The notes: generated from the letters alone by a model not told the origin. A DNA stretch of 64,000 bases from Sinomonas atrocyanea (GCF_030811715.1 NZ_JAUSRH010000008.1:1-64000), one strand, 5' to 3'. Positions 46,092 through 56,022 are shown, counted from the first letter of the stretch. Translations and numbers: made by a program.

Positions 46092-48617
46092 TTGGCACGT
46101 CGACAGAACCCGCGCTCCTCCTCGGGGGCGGACACCCTCCCGGGCACCGACGACTTCGCGGAGAACATCACCGACATCGACGTGTCCGAGGAGATGGAGA
46201 CCTCCTTCCTCGAGTACGCCTACTCGGTCATCTACTCGCGCGCGCTCCCGGACGCCCGCGACGGCCTCAAGCCCGTCCAGCGCCGCATCCTGTACATGAT
46301 GAGCGACATGGGCCTGCGGCCGGACCGAGCCCACGTCAAGAGCGCCCGCGTGGTGGGCGAGGTGATGGGCAAGCTGCACCCGCACGGCGACGCGGCCATC
46401 TACGACGCGATGGTGCGCATGGCGCAGGGGTTCGCGCTGCGTCTGCCGCTCATCGACGGGCACGGCAACTTCGGCTCGCTCGACGACGGCCCGGCCGCCG
46501 CCCGGTACACGGAGGCCCGCATGGCGGCCGCCTCCCTCGCGCTCACCGGCGATCTGGATGAGGACGTCGTCGACTTCATCCCCAACTACGACGGCCAGCT
46601 CACCCAGCCCGAGGTGCTCCCGGCCGCGTTCCCCAACCTGCTGGTCAACGGCACCACCGGCATCGCTGTGGGCATGGCCACGAACATGGCCCCGCACAAC
46701 CTCGTGGAGGTCATCGCGGCGGCGCAGCTCGTCATCGCCAACCCCGAGGCCACGCTCGAGGACGTCATGGAGCTCGTGCCGGGCCCGGACCTGCCCTCCG
46801 GCGGGCGGATCGTGGGGCTCGAGGGGATCCGCGACGCGTACCGCACGGGGCGCGGCTCGTTCAAGACCCGCGCGAAGGTCTCGGTCGAGCAGATCTCGGC
46901 GCGGCGGACGGGCATCGTGGTGACCGAGCTGCCCTACATGGTGGGCCCCGAGAAGGTCATCGAGAAGATCAAGGACGCCGTCAACGCGAAGAAGCTCGCC
47001 GGCATCTCCGACGTCACCGACCTCACCGACCGCCAGCACGGGCTCCGGCTCGTGATCGAGGTCAAGAACGGCTTCAACCCCCAGGCCGTCCTGCAGCAGC
47101 TCTACCGGTACACCCCGCTCGAGGACTCCTTCGGCATCAACAACGTCACGCTCGTGGACGGGCAGCCGCAGACCCTCGGTCTGCTCGAGCTCCTGCGCGT
47201 GTACGTGGGCCACCGGCTCGACGTCGTGCGGCGGCGCACCGCGTTCCGCCTCGGCAAGCGCAAGGACCGGCTGCACCTCGTCGAGGGCCTCCTGGTCGCG
47301 ATCATGGACATCGACGAGGTCATCCAGATCATCCGGACCTCGGACGAGGCCGCCGCCGCCCGCGAGCGGCTCATGTCGATCTACGACCTGACCGAGATCC
47401 AGGCCAACTACATCCTCGAGCTGCGCCTGCGGCAGCTCACCAAGTACTCCAGGATCGAGCTCGAGAAGGAGCAGGACGAGCTGCGCCGCGAGATCGCCGA
47501 GCTCGAGGCCATTCTCGGCTCGGACTCGCTCCTGCGCCAGCTCGTCTCGGGCGAGCTCGGCGAGGTGGCCGAGAAGTACGGATCGCCGCGCCGCACGGTC
47601 CTCCTCGAGCGCGACGACGCGCCCGCCCTGGGCAGCAAGGCCTCCGCCGCGGCGGCCGGGGTGTCCGGCGCTGCGAAGGGCAAGGCCGCCCCGCTGCAGC
47701 TCGAGATCGCTGACGAGCCGTGCTGGGCCATCCTCTCGGCGACCGGGCTTGTGGCCCGCACCGCGCACGCCGAGCCGCTCACCGAGGCGGGCCCGCGGGT
47801 GCGGCACGATGTCTTCCGCTCCGTGGTGCGCACGACGGCGCGCGGCGAGGTCGGCGCGCTGACCTCGGCCGGCCGGATGCTGCGCCTGCAGGTCGTGGAC
47901 CTCCCGCAGCTCCCGCCCGCGTCGGGCCTTCCCAACATGGCCGGCGGCGTGGCCGCGAAGGACTTCCTCACGCTCGCCAAGGGCGAGTCACTCGTGGCAC
48001 TCGTGCCGCTGGATGCCGTCGTCGCGATCGGCACCGCCCAGGGCGTGGTCAAGCGCGTCTCGCCCGACTACCCGCTCAACCGCGAGGACTGGGACGCGAT
48101 CTCGCTCAAGCCCGGCGACGCGGTCATCGGGGCGGCCCCGGCGGCGGACGGCGATGTGCTGGTCTTCGTGACCGGCCAGGCCCAGCTCCTGCGCTACGAG
48201 GCCTCCGCCGTGCGGCCGCAGGGCCGCACCGCGGGCGGCATGGCCGGGATCAAGCTCGCCGCAGGCGACGCGGCCGTGTTCTTCGGCGTGGTCGCCGCCG
48301 CCGACGCCGAGGGGCAGTCGGTGGTCGTCACGATCGCGGGGGGCTCCGATGCGCTGCCCGGGACCTCCGCCGGCAGTGCGAAGGTGACCCCGTTCGGCGA
48401 GTACCCGGCCAAGGGCCGGGCGACGGCCGGCGTCCGCGCGCACCGCTTCCTCAGGGGCGAGGACAGGCTCGTGCTCGCCTGGGTCGGCCGGGGCCCGGCG
48501 CGCGCGTCGTCCTCGGCCGGGGTGGCCCGCTCGCTGCCGTCGGAGTTCGGCCGCCGGGACGGTTCGGGGGTCACGCTCGCCCAGTCGGTGGACGCGGTCG
48601 GCCCCAGCTTCGCCTAG
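46092..48617 (+). CDS. parC: DNA topoisomerase IV subunit A
   Basis: An 841-residue type IIA topoisomerase A subunit that decatenates daughter chromosomes with ParE. The catalytic tyrosine is Y139 in AARYTEARM. The quinolone-resistance region reads [16 protein letters not shown], with Ala at the usual Ser position. The coiled-coil and tower domains lie at 350-500 and a beta-pinwheel at about 550-840. It is called ParC, not GyrA, because parE lies in the same window near sigA and no gyrB is adjacent. TTG 46092 has GAAGGA about 10 nt upstream. Divergent from the Pat-type gene. Confidence 0.92.
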   Translation: MARRQNPRSSSGADTLPGTDDFAENITDIDVSEEMETSFLEYAYSVIYSRALPDARDGLKPVQRRILYMMSDMGLRPDRAHVKSARVVGEVMGKLHPHGDAAIYDAMVRMAQGFALRLPLIDGHGNFGSLDDGPAAARYTEARMAAASLALTGDLDEDVVDFIPNYDGQLTQPEVLPAAFPNLLVNGTTGIAVGMATNMAPHNLVEVIAAAQLVIANPEATLEDVMELVPGPDLPSGGRIVGLEGIRDAYRTGRGSFKTRAKVSVEQISARRTGIVVTELPYMVGPEKVIEKIKDAVNAKKLAGISDVTDLTDRQHGLRLVIEVKNGFNPQAVLQQLYRYTPLEDSFGINNVTLVDGQPQTLGLLELLRVYVGHRLDVVRRRTAFRLGKRKDRLHLVEGLLVAIMDIDEVIQIIRTSDEAAAARERLMSIYDLTEIQANYILELRLRQLTKYSRIELEKEQDELRREIAELEAILGSDSLLRQLVSGELGEVAEKYGSPRRTVLLERDDAPALGSKASAAAAGVSGAAKGKAAPLQLEIADEPCWAILSATGLVARTAHAEPLTEAGPRVRHDVFRSVVRTTARGEVGALTSAGRMLRLQVVDLPQLPPASGLPNMAGGVAAKDFLTLAKGESLVALVPLDAVVAIGTAQGVVKRVSPDYPLNREDWDAISLKPGDAVIGAAPAADGDVLVFVTGQAQLLRYEASAVRPQGRTAGGMAGIKLAAGDAAVFFGVVAAADAEGQSVVVTIAGGSDALPGTSAGSAKVTPFGEYPAKGRATAGVRAHRFLRGEDRLVLAWVGRGPARASSSAGVARSLPSEFGRRDGSGVTLAQSVDAVGPSFA

Positions 48618-48643
48618 CTGCCGCAGCCTCCCTCACTGCGTTT

Positions 48644-48717
48644 CGGGTACGCATCTCGTCGCGGTTCTCCCGTTCCGGGTACGCATCTCGTCGCCCCTCC
48701 GCGGTTCCGGGTACGCA
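48644..48717 (+). repeat. Direct repeats, 32-bp period
   Basis: CGGGTACGCATCTCGTCGC occurs at 48644-48662 and 48676-48694, and its first 10 bases recur at 48708-48717. The period is exactly 32 bp. It lies in the 132-bp space between parC and the DinB-like gene, just ahead of that gene's promoter. Confidence 0.85.
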
Positions 48718-48737
48718 GGGCCGCCGTCGCGCGCCGC

Positions 48738-48743
48738 TAGACT
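48738..48743 (+). promoter_or_regulatory. -10 box for leaderless gene 48750
   Basis: TAGACT ends 6 nt before ATG 48750. Confidence 0.6.
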
Positions 48744-48749
48744 GCGCCC

Positions 48750-49268
48750 ATGGCGATCACCCCTGACCTGAAGGACTGGACCTGGGTCCTCGAACGGCCC
48801 TGCCCCGAGTGCGGGTTCGACGCGGACTCCCTCACCCCGCACGGGGTCGCGGAGCGTGTCGACGCGGCGCTGCCCCGCTGGGACGCAGTCCTCGGCCGCG
48901 GCGACGTGTGCGCGCGCCCCGACGAGTCCACCTGGTCGCCACTCGAGTACGCCTGCCACGTGCGGGACGTCTTCGAGCTTTTCCGGCTGCGGCTGGGCCT
49001 CATGCTCGCCGAGGACGGGGCGCGCTTCGACGACTGGGACCAGGACGCCACGGCCCTCGAGAAGGACTACGCGCGGGCCGACCCGGAGACGGTGCGGGTC
49101 CAGCTCGCGGAGCAGGGGGCCCGGGCCCGAGACGCCTTCGCCTCGGTCCCGGAGGACGCGTTCAGCCGGCGGGGGCTGCGCAGCAACGGCAGCGCGTTCA
49201 CGGTCGTGACCCTGGCCCGGTACTTCCTGCACGACGTCGAGCACCACCTGCACGACGTGGCGGGCTGA
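48750..49268 (+). CDS. DinB-like metal-dependent protein
   Basis: A 172-residue four-helix-bundle protein of the DinB / mycothiol-dependent maleylpyruvate isomerase superfamily, commonly thiol-S-transferases in actinobacteria. Metal-binding histidines are in LEYACHVRDVFELF and HDVEHHLHDV. Two Cys lie near the N-terminus (RPCPECGFD). Substrate unknown. ATG 48750 is leaderless by the -10 position. The next gene, also DinB-like, begins 5 nt after its stop, so they form a pair. Confidence 0.87.
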   Translation: MAITPDLKDWTWVLERPCPECGFDADSLTPHGVAERVDAALPRWDAVLGRGDVCARPDESTWSPLEYACHVRDVFELFRLRLGLMLAEDGARFDDWDQDATALEKDYARADPETVRVQLAEQGARARDAFASVPEDAFSRRGLRSNGSAFTVVTLARYFLHDVEHHLHDVAG

Positions 49269-49272
49269 CGGC

Positions 49273-49797
49273 GTGGAGACGATGGAGCCGGCCCTGTTCG
49301 CCGCGCCGCTGAAGTCCCAGTTCGACGCCTTCCTCGACGAGCACCGGGCGGCCCTGGCGGCGAGCCTCGACGGGCTGACCGAGGCCGAGGCACGGGCGTC
49401 CCTCGTGCCCTCGCGCACGACGCTCCTGGGGCTGGTGAAGCACGGCGCGTTCATCGAGCGCGTCTGGTTCGACGAGGCGGTCACCGGCCGGACGCGGACC
49501 GAGATCGGCATTCCCGCCACCCCGGACGAGTCCTTCGTCCTGGCTCCGTCCGACACGATTTCCACCGTGCGCGCCGACTACCTCGCGGCGTGCCGGGACG
49601 CACGGCGGGCCACGGCGCCACTCGGGCTCGACGACGTGGTCTCGGGCAACCGCCGCGGGCCGCTGCCGCTGCGCTGGGTGTACCTCCACATGCTGCGCGA
49701 GCTCGCCCAGCACTGCGGGCACGCCGACATCCTGCGCGAACAGGTCCTCGCTGCCCGCGCCGGCGGCCCCGGCGCCCAAGGCCTGCCGGCGCGCTGA
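49273..49797 (+). CDS. DinB/DUF664 family protein
   Basis: A 174-residue DUF664/DinB-superfamily protein, a second probable thiol transferase or metal-dependent hydrolase. Metal ligands: GLVKHGAFIERVWF and MLRELAQHCGHADILREQ. The third ligand is in the segment before, RWVYLH. The C-terminus is Ala/Gly-rich. The start is GTG 49273 or ATG 49282; the GTG gives better spacing to the preceding gene, and translation is probably coupled. The two DinB genes differ enough that recent duplication is unlikely. Confidence 0.85.
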   Translation: METMEPALFAAPLKSQFDAFLDEHRAALAASLDGLTEAEARASLVPSRTTLLGLVKHGAFIERVWFDEAVTGRTRTEIGIPATPDESFVLAPSDTISTVRADYLAACRDARRATAPLGLDDVVSGNRRGPLPLRWVYLHMLRELAQHCGHADILREQVLAARAGGPGAQGLPAR

Positions 49798-49815
49798 GCC
49801 AACTCGCCGACGGGG

Positions 49816-52800
49816 TCAGCCCACCGGGGCAGCCGCCCGCGCGGCGTCGTGCGGAGCGCGCTCCCGCGCGCCGAGCCGCACGAGGGTGTCGCCGGGCATC
49901 AGCTCGGTGGCGTGGTGGGTGACCATGACGACGGTCCTGTCCGCGAGGGCCTCGTGCAGGGCCGCTACGAGCGCGAGTCCCGATTCGGGATCCAGGTGCG
50001 CGGTCGGCTCGTCGAGGAGCACCACCTCTGCGCCGGCTAGGAGGGTCCGCGCGACGGCGAGCCGCTGCCGCTGCCCTCCCGAGAGGAACGCGCCGCGGCT
50101 GCCGATGCGCGCGTCGAGGCCGCCCGGCAGCGAGCGCACGTGCTCGAGGAGCCCGACCCGGGCGAGGACTGCCTCGAGCTCGGCGTCCGACGGCGCGTGC
50201 TCCCGGTCGCGGGCGACGGCGAGGTTTCCCCGCACGGTGGAGTCGAAGAGGTGCGACTCCTGAGGACACCACGCGACGGGACCCGCGACGGCGGCCTCGC
50301 CCGCCCGCGGGGCGAGGAACCCGGTCAGCAGCGCCAGCAGGGTCGACTTGCCGCTCCCCGAGGGGCCGGCGACCACGACCCAGTCCCCCGGCCGCGCCGT
50401 GAGGTCCAGGTCCGCGAGGACGTCGGGGCCCCCGGCCCAGCCGACGGTGACCCCGCGGAGGTCGATGCCTGTCCGCCGGCCGGGGGCGTCCTGGACCGCC
50501 GCGCGCTCCCCGATGCTGTCCTGCACAGCCTGCTCCTCCGCCGCGACGCGGACGAGAGCCGAGCGGAGGGCCGGGAGCTGCTGGACCGCCGTGCTCGCGG
50601 CGGCGAGCGGCTCGGCGAGGGCGAGCTGGAGCAGGAGGACGGCGGCGGCGGTCGCTGCGGGGGCACCCGCGGCGTGCGCTGCCCCGAGAGTGAGGGCTGC
50701 GGCGGTGCCGGTCGCCGCCACGACGATCGCGTGTGCCAGCCCCTCGGCGGCGGCGCCCCGCCGCTCGAGGCGCGTGAGCGCGGCGTCTGCGGAGCGGATG
50801 GACTGCAGCACCGCTCCGTCGCGGGTGTTCGCCCTCAGGTCCGTTCCGGCGGCGAGCGCCTGGCCCATCCGCGCGAGAAGGCCCGCGCGGCCGGCCTGGA
50901 GCCGGGCCGCGGCACGCCGGTCGGCCGCCCTCGCGACCGCGGGCGCCCCCACGAGCGCGACGACGGCGGCGGCGGCCAGCACGGGCGTCTGGGCTGGCAG
51001 GAGGATCCCCACCGCCACCAGTGCGCCGGCCGCGACGAGGACCGCCGTGGCGATCGGAGCCAGCACGCGGGGCAGCTGGTCCCGCACCGCCTCTGCGTCG
51101 CCCACGAGCGCCTCGAGCGCGGCCCCGGGCACGAGGAGCCGGCGCGCCGAGAGCCCCCGCACGGACAGGAGGGCCCACAGCCTCTCGCGCAGCACGGTCA
51201 GCGTTGACAGGACGGCCGAGTGCAGCACCAGCCGCTCGCGGTAGCGCAGCACGGCCCGGGCGATCCCGAAGAACCGCACGCCGGTGATCGCGGTGAGCAG
51301 GTAGAGGATGGGGGGCTGCTCGCTCGCCCGCACGATCAGCCACCCTGACAGGGTCGAGAGGGCGACGGCGGCCGCGGCCGCGCCCAGCCCGGCAAGCGCA
51401 GCCCGGGCGTACGTGCCCGCATCCGGGCGGAGCAGAGAGGCCAGGGTGCGCAGCCAGGCCCCGCGCCGCACCGCGGCGGGAGCCGGCAGCCCGCGGCCGG
51501 CTCCGGGCGCGTCCGGCAGCGCGGCGCGGAAGCGGGCCGATGCGGCCGAGGAGGCTGGCGCGAGCTGGACGGTCCGGTCCGCCAGTGCCGCCGTGCGGGG
51601 CTCGTGGGAGACGAGCAGGACCGTGACCCGTCCTGTGAGGGAGGCGATGGCCCGCTCCACGAGCGCCGCCGAGGCGTCGTCGAGGTGGGCCGTCGGCTCG
51701 TCGAGCAGCAGGAGATCGGCTCCGTCGGCGACGCGGGCGAGCCCGCGGGCGACGGCGACGCGGCGCTGCTGCCCGGGGCTCAGCTCCGCCGGGTCCGCGG
51801 CGCCCAGCCCTCCGAGACCGAGCCGGGCCAGGAGGTCCGCGATGAGTGCGCCGGGCTCCCCGGAGGCGGTCCCCTCCCCCGCTGCCCCGGCGTAGAGCGC
51901 GAGCTCCGAGGCGACGGTGCGCTCGGTGAACTGGGGGTGCTGCGGGACCCAGGCCACCCGGCGGGGGTCGGGCCCTTGGACGGAGCCGCGCACCGTGGCG
52001 CCGGCACCGTCGCGGACAAGGCCTGCGACGGCAGCCAGGACGGTGGTCTTGCCCGACCCGCTCGGCCCCGCGAGGACGGTCACCAGGCCGGCCGGCGCGG
52101 TGAAGTCGAGTGGCCCGACGGCAGGCTCAGCCGTGCCGTCGTACCGCACCGTGAGCCGCGCGACGCGGAGCTCGCTCGGCGCGGCTGACCCTGCCGCCCC
52201 CGGCGAGCCGTCCTCCTCGCCGCAGTGGCCCGCGGCCAGGAGCGCGGTGCCCCGGGGGGCGGCGACGCGGCCGCGCGCGCGCCGCAGCGCCTCCGCGCCG
52301 TCCTCGCTCGCGTGGTGGGCGGTGCCCAGGTCGCGGAGGGGCTGGAAGCACTCGGGGGCGAGGATGAGCGCGAGCAGCCCGGCCTCGAGCGTCATCTCCC
52401 CGTGGACCAGGCGGATGCCGATGAACACCGCGACGACCGCCACCGAGATGGTCGAGATGAGCTCGAGCGCGAGCGCTGAGAGGAAGGCCACCCTCAGCGT
52501 GGCCATGGTCCGCCCCCTGTAGGCGCGGGAGAGCTCGCCGAGGGCCCTGCGCTGCTCCGCCGCGCGCCCGAGGCCGACGAGCACGGGCAGGCCCTGGGCG
52601 AGCTCGACGAGGTGCGAGCCGAGCCGCAGGAGCGACTGCTGGGCCTCGGCGACCGCGTCGAGCGTGTGGCGCCCGATCAGGATCATGAACACCGGCACGA
52701 GCGGGAGCGTGAGGACGAGGATGAGCGCGCTGACCCAGTCCGCCCCGAGGATGCGGGCGCCGACGAGGAGGGGCAGCACGGCGGTCTGGACCAGGGCGGG

Positions 52801-53241
52801 GAGGTACTGCGTGTAGAGCGCGTCGAGCCCGTCGAGCCCCCGGCCGGCGAGCACGGCGGTGGCCGCCGGCGACGACGCGACCCGGGCAGCGCCGTCGTCC
52901 GGGGAATCCCGGGGATCCGCCGGCGAGGCGGCGCCCGGGCCGCCCGCCAGGCCGGCCTCGAGCAGCTGGGACCGCAGTTCCTCCTTGACCCCGACGGCAG
53001 CCCAGCGTCCCACGGCCGCGGTGCCCCACTCCGCGGCGGCGCGGAGGAGGACGCCGGCGGCCGCGACGAGCGTTGCCGCGGAGAGCGCCTCGGGCCGCAC
53101 GGACCCGGCGGCGAGCGCCGCCAGGCCGGAGGCGACCCCCTGGGCGACGAGGGCCAGGCCCGCGGCCTTCCCTGCCGCCAGGACGGCGAGGAGGACGAGG
53201 GCGCGGCGGCTGGTCGGCCCCAGGGGGATGTCCGGCTTCAT
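49816..53241 (-). CDS. cydDC: CydDC fused thiol exporter needed for cytochrome bd
   Basis: A 1141-residue fusion of two ABC half-transporters, CydD (about 1-560) and CydC (about 580-1141). CydDC exports glutathione/cysteine-type thiols (or acts in haem handling) to allow cytochrome bd assembly. Each half has about six TM helices and an ATPase: GPSGSGKTT (392-400), LSPGQQRRVAVARG and LLLLDEPTAHLD in CydD; GPSGSGKST (959-967), LSGGQRQRLAVAR and VVLLDEPTAHLD in CydC. Both ATP sites look complete. ATG 53241 has AAGGAG upstream; it follows cydB by 18 bp in the cydA-cydB-cydDC operon. Confidence 0.93.
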   Translation of the reverse strand: MKPDIPLGPTSRRALVLLAVLAAGKAAGLALVAQGVASGLAALAAGSVRPEALSAATLVAAAGVLLRAAAEWGTAAVGRWAAVGVKEELRSQLLEAGLAGGPGAASPADPRDSPDDGAARVASSPAATAVLAGRGLDGLDALYTQYLPALVQTAVLPLLVGARILGADWVSALILVLTLPLVPVFMILIGRHTLDAVAEAQQSLLRLGSHLVELAQGLPVLVGLGRAAEQRRALGELSRAYRGRTMATLRVAFLSALALELISTISVAVVAVFIGIRLVHGEMTLEAGLLALILAPECFQPLRDLGTAHHASEDGAEALRRARGRVAAPRGTALLAAGHCGEEDGSPGAAGSAAPSELRVARLTVRYDGTAEPAVGPLDFTAPAGLVTVLAGPSGSGKTTVLAAVAGLVRDGAGATVRGSVQGPDPRRVAWVPQHPQFTERTVASELALYAGAAGEGTASGEPGALIADLLARLGLGGLGAADPAELSPGQQRRVAVARGLARVADGADLLLLDEPTAHLDDASAALVERAIASLTGRVTVLLVSHEPRTAALADRTVQLAPASSAASARFRAALPDAPGAGRGLPAPAAVRRGAWLRTLASLLRPDAGTYARAALAGLGAAAAAVALSTLSGWLIVRASEQPPILYLLTAITGVRFFGIARAVLRYRERLVLHSAVLSTLTVLRERLWALLSVRGLSARRLLVPGAALEALVGDAEAVRDQLPRVLAPIATAVLVAAGALVAVGILLPAQTPVLAAAAVVALVGAPAVARAADRRAAARLQAGRAGLLARMGQALAAGTDLRANTRDGAVLQSIRSADAALTRLERRGAAAEGLAHAIVVAATGTAAALTLGAAHAAGAPAATAAAVLLLQLALAEPLAAASTAVQQLPALRSALVRVAAEEQAVQDSIGERAAVQDAPGRRTGIDLRGVTVGWAGGPDVLADLDLTARPGDWVVVAGPSGSGKSTLLALLTGFLAPRAGEAAVAGPVAWCPQESHLFDSTVRGNLAVARDREHAPSDAELEAVLARVGLLEHVRSLPGGLDARIGSRGAFLSGGQRQRLAVARTLLAGAEVVLLDEPTAHLDPESGLALVAALHEALADRTVVMVTHHATELMPGDTLVRLGARERAPHDAARAAAPVG

Positions 53242-53259
53242 GCTTGGTGCTCCTTGCTC

Positions 53260-54312
53260 CTAGGCCTGCTTGCCGGTGACGAGGCGGACCACGGTCGCCG
53301 GCACCACGGAGTGCGCGGTGGGGATGCTGTCCACGCTCAGGCGGCGGCGGAAGACCCAGTAGGTCCAGGTCTGGTAGGCGAGGACCAGCGGGAGCCCGAT
53401 GAGCGCGACGACGGTCATGAGTCCGAGGGTGTAGTCGGACGACGACGCGCTGGTCACCGTGAGGCTGTTGGCCGGATCGAGCGTCGAGGGCAGCACTACG
53501 GGGTAGACGGCGGAGAAGATGGCGGCGGCGCCCGCGGCCAGGGTCAGGGCGAGGCCGATGAAGGCCCGGCCCTCGGAGCCGCGGCGGGCCAGCATCCACG
53601 CCGTGAGCGCGGCGGCGGCCGCGACGAGGGTGAGGAGCCAGCTCCACCATGCCCCTGTGCGGAGCTGGACCGCGATGACCCAGGCGACGAGCGGGAGGAT
53701 CGCCAGCGGGAGCCAGCGGACGAAGGCGCGGTGGGCGCGGGCGCGGATGCCGCCGTCGGTCTTGAGGGCGACGAAGGCCAGGCCATGGACGAGGGCGAAC
53801 GCGACCACCGCCACGCCGCCGAGGACGGCGTACCAGGTCAGCCAGGCGAACGGTCCGCCGACCCGGTCGCCGTTGGCGTCCAGCGGCAGGCCGGTGGTGG
53901 TCAGGGCGAGCATCGCGCCGACGCAGAACGCCGCGACGGCGGAGCCGAGGGCCAGCGCCCAGTCCCAGGCCGCCCGCCAGCGGTCGGAGTGGACCTTCCC
54001 CCGGTACTCGATCGAGACGGCCCGGAAGATGAGCGCGACGAGGGCGAGCGTGAGCGGGAGGTAGAGGGCGGAGAAGAGCGAGGCGTACCAGCGGGGGAAC
54101 GCAGCGAACGTCGCCCCGCCTGCGGTCAGCAGCCACACCTCGTTGCCGTCCCACACGGGGCCGATCGTGTTCAGCAGCACGCGGCGCTCGCCCTCGCCGC
54201 GGGCGAAGAGCTTCATGTGCATGCCGACGCCGAGGTCGAAGCCCTCGAGGAAGAGGTAGCCGATCCACAGGACGGCGACCGCGCAGAACCAGACGGTGGG
54301 GAGGGTATCCAT
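53260..54312 (-). CDS. cydB: Cytochrome bd ubiquinol/menaquinol oxidase subunit II
   Basis: A 350-residue integral membrane subunit with about eight TM helices that supports the haem-bearing CydA in the bd oxidase. Family motifs: the N-terminal WIGYLFLEGFDLGVGMHMKL, IGPVWDGNEVWLLTAGGATFAAFP, and RGKVHSDRWRAAWDW. ATG 54312 is 10 nt after the cydA stop. The enzyme reduces O2 to water with high oxygen affinity and without proton pumping. Confidence 0.97.
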   Translation of the reverse strand: MDTLPTVWFCAVAVLWIGYLFLEGFDLGVGMHMKLFARGEGERRVLLNTIGPVWDGNEVWLLTAGGATFAAFPRWYASLFSALYLPLTLALVALIFRAVSIEYRGKVHSDRWRAAWDWALALGSAVAAFCVGAMLALTTTGLPLDANGDRVGGPFAWLTWYAVLGGVAVVAFALVHGLAFVALKTDGGIRARAHRAFVRWLPLAILPLVAWVIAVQLRTGAWWSWLLTLVAAAAALTAWMLARRGSEGRAFIGLALTLAAGAAAIFSAVYPVVLPSTLDPANSLTVTSASSSDYTLGLMTVVALIGLPLVLAYQTWTYWVFRRRLSVDSIPTAHSVVPATVVRLVTGKQA

Positions 54313-54322
54313 GGTGATGCTC

Positions 54323-55954
54323 CTAGTAGGCGAAGGCCAGGACGTCGTCCGCGGGCTTGGTGCCGCCGCCGGCCGGCCCGCCGTCGTCGTCCGCCGGCGG
54401 CTCCGGCTGGGCGGCGTGGGCGAGCTCGGGCATGGCCGAGGCCACCCCGCCGCGGGTGTAGGTCCACAGGAGCCGGACCTCCACGACCATGAGCGCGGCG
54501 TAGAGCAGGGTCAGGACGATGAGCGAGGTGAGGATCTCGCCGGCACTCACCCCCGGTGAGACGGCCGCGGCGGTGAACATGAACACCTGGTCGACGCTCC
54601 CGGCCATCGAGGGGTTGGGGGCGACGACGAACGGCTGGCGCCCCATCTCGGTGAAGATCCAGCCCGCGGCGTTGGCGCCGAACGGGGCGAGGATGCCGAC
54701 GACGGCGAGGCGCATGAGCCAGCGTGCCTGCGGCACGGTGCCCTTGCGGGTGGCGATGAGCGCGGCGAGCGCGGCGAGGGCAGCGAGGGCACCGAATCCG
54801 ATCATGGCCCGGAAGCCCCAGTAGGTGACCTCCATGACGGGGACGTACTGGATGGCCTCTCCGGCGCGGTCGCCGTAGAGGGGGTTGTCCGGCAGGTTGG
54901 TCCCGTAGGCCTTCTCGTACTCCGGGATGAGGGTGTTGACGCCCTTGACCTCGGTGGTGAAGTCGCCCTTGGCGAGGAAGGAGAGGAGCCCCGGCACCTC
55001 GATCACGGCGGCGACGTCGCTGCAGTCCCGCGAGCCGAGGTTGCCCACGGACAGGACGGAGAAGCCGGTGCCGTCATGGCAGGCGGCCTCGGCCGCCGCC
55101 ATCTTCATGGGCTGCTGCTCGAACATGAGCTTGCCCTGGAGGTCGCCGGTGACGGCGGTGCCCGCGAACGAGATCATCGCGACCACCGCGCCGATCCGCA
55201 GGGACTTGAGCCATACCGCGTGGTCCGTGCGGTCGCGCCCCGGGACGCCCGGCGCCTCGCCGACGACGACGCGCTCGCGGCGCCTGCGTCCTGACCCCTG
55301 CACGACCTCGACGGTGTCTATGCCGTCGTGGCGCCGCTGCCAGAGGTGGTACCAGGAGATGCCGAGGAGGAACGCGCCGGCGACCCCGAGGGCGCCCATG
55401 AGGGTGTGCGGCACGGCGACGAGGGCGGTGTTGTTGGTGAAGACGGCCCAGGCGTCCGTCATGACGGGGTGGCCGTCCACCACCTTGACCCCGACGGGGT
55501 GCTGCATCCAGCTGTTGGCCACGATGATGAAGTAGGCCGAGACCGCCGAGCCGATGACGGCGCACCAGAGGGCCGCGAGGTGCAGGCCGCGGCGGAGCTG
55601 CTTCCAGCCGAAGATCCACAGTCCGAGGAAGGTGGACTCGACGAAGAACGCCAGCAGCGCCTCCATCGCGAGCGGGGCCCCGAACACGTCGCCGACGAAC
55701 CGGCTGTACTCGCTCCACGCCATGCCGAACTGGAACTCCTGGACGATGCCGGTGGCGACGCCCATGATGAAGTTGATCAGGAACAGCTTGCCCCAGAACT
55801 TCGTCATCCGCAGGAACTCATCCTTGCCGGTGCGGTACCAGACGGTCTGCAGGACGGCGACGACCAGGCCGAGCCCGATGGTCAGCGGCACCATCATGAA
55901 GTGGTAGACCGTGGTGATTCCGAACTGCCAGCGCGCTATTTCCAAGGCGTCCAC
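54323..55954 (-). CDS. cydA: Cytochrome bd oxidase subunit I
   Basis: A 543-residue haem-bearing subunit with about nine TM helices. Haem and quinol features: ARWQFGITTVYHFMMVPLTIG (His18 near the N-terminus), VAVPHTLMGALGVAG, the Met-containing MEVTYWGFRAMIGFG and GWIFTEMGRQPFVV. The Q-loop is short, as expected for actinobacterial CydA. The C-terminal 40 residues are Ala/Pro/Asp-rich. ATG 55954 lies 28 nt from the nearest BlaI-type operator. It is the first gene of cydA-cydB-cydDC. Confidence 0.97.
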   Translation of the reverse strand: MDALEIARWQFGITTVYHFMMVPLTIGLGLVVAVLQTVWYRTGKDEFLRMTKFWGKLFLINFIMGVATGIVQEFQFGMAWSEYSRFVGDVFGAPLAMEALLAFFVESTFLGLWIFGWKQLRRGLHLAALWCAVIGSAVSAYFIIVANSWMQHPVGVKVVDGHPVMTDAWAVFTNNTALVAVPHTLMGALGVAGAFLLGISWYHLWQRRHDGIDTVEVVQGSGRRRRERVVVGEAPGVPGRDRTDHAVWLKSLRIGAVVAMISFAGTAVTGDLQGKLMFEQQPMKMAAAEAACHDGTGFSVLSVGNLGSRDCSDVAAVIEVPGLLSFLAKGDFTTEVKGVNTLIPEYEKAYGTNLPDNPLYGDRAGEAIQYVPVMEVTYWGFRAMIGFGALAALAALAALIATRKGTVPQARWLMRLAVVGILAPFGANAAGWIFTEMGRQPFVVAPNPSMAGSVDQVFMFTAAAVSPGVSAGEILTSLIVLTLLYAALMVVEVRLLWTYTRGGVASAMPELAHAAQPEPPADDDGGPAGGGTKPADDVLAFAY

Positions 55955-55981
55955 GCATGCTCCCGGTTGCTCGTCCCCTAT

Positions 55982-55998
55982 TTCTACGGTTTGTAGAA
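55982..55998 (-). promoter_or_regulatory. BlaI-type operator 1, cydA promoter
   Basis: TTCTAC-GGTTT-GTAGAA, a perfect 6-bp inverted repeat with a 5-bp centre, 28-44 nt upstream of the cydA start. It shares both arms exactly with the operators at 56006 and 56102. Confidence 0.75.
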
Positions 55999-56005
55999 AC
56001 TCGAC

Positions 56006-56022
56006 TTCTACGAAGTGTAGAA
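56006..56022 (-). promoter_or_regulatory. BlaI-type operator 2, cydA promoter
   Basis: TTCTAC-GAAGT-GTAGAA, 24 bp centre-to-centre from operator 1. Two adjacent sites would allow cooperative binding of repressor dimers over the -35/-10 region of cydA. Confidence 0.75.

Noticed and set aside
43220-46561. 1113-codon plus-strand frame opposite the Pat-type gene
   Set aside because: It is the complement of a four-domain protein with clear motifs; no domain is recognisable in it.
46092-48617. GyrA instead of ParC
   Set aside because: No gyrB, recF or dnaA neighbourhood; parE is about 9 kb away near sigA, the usual topoisomerase IV location in Micrococcaceae.
48644-48717. CRISPR-like array
   Set aside because: The period is regular, but the repeat is only 19 bp, the spacer 13 bp, and there are only two and a half copies; no cas genes.
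49816-53241. CydDC fusion as a novelty
   Set aside because: Fused CydD-CydC proteins are known from other actinobacteria; all ATPase motifs look normal.
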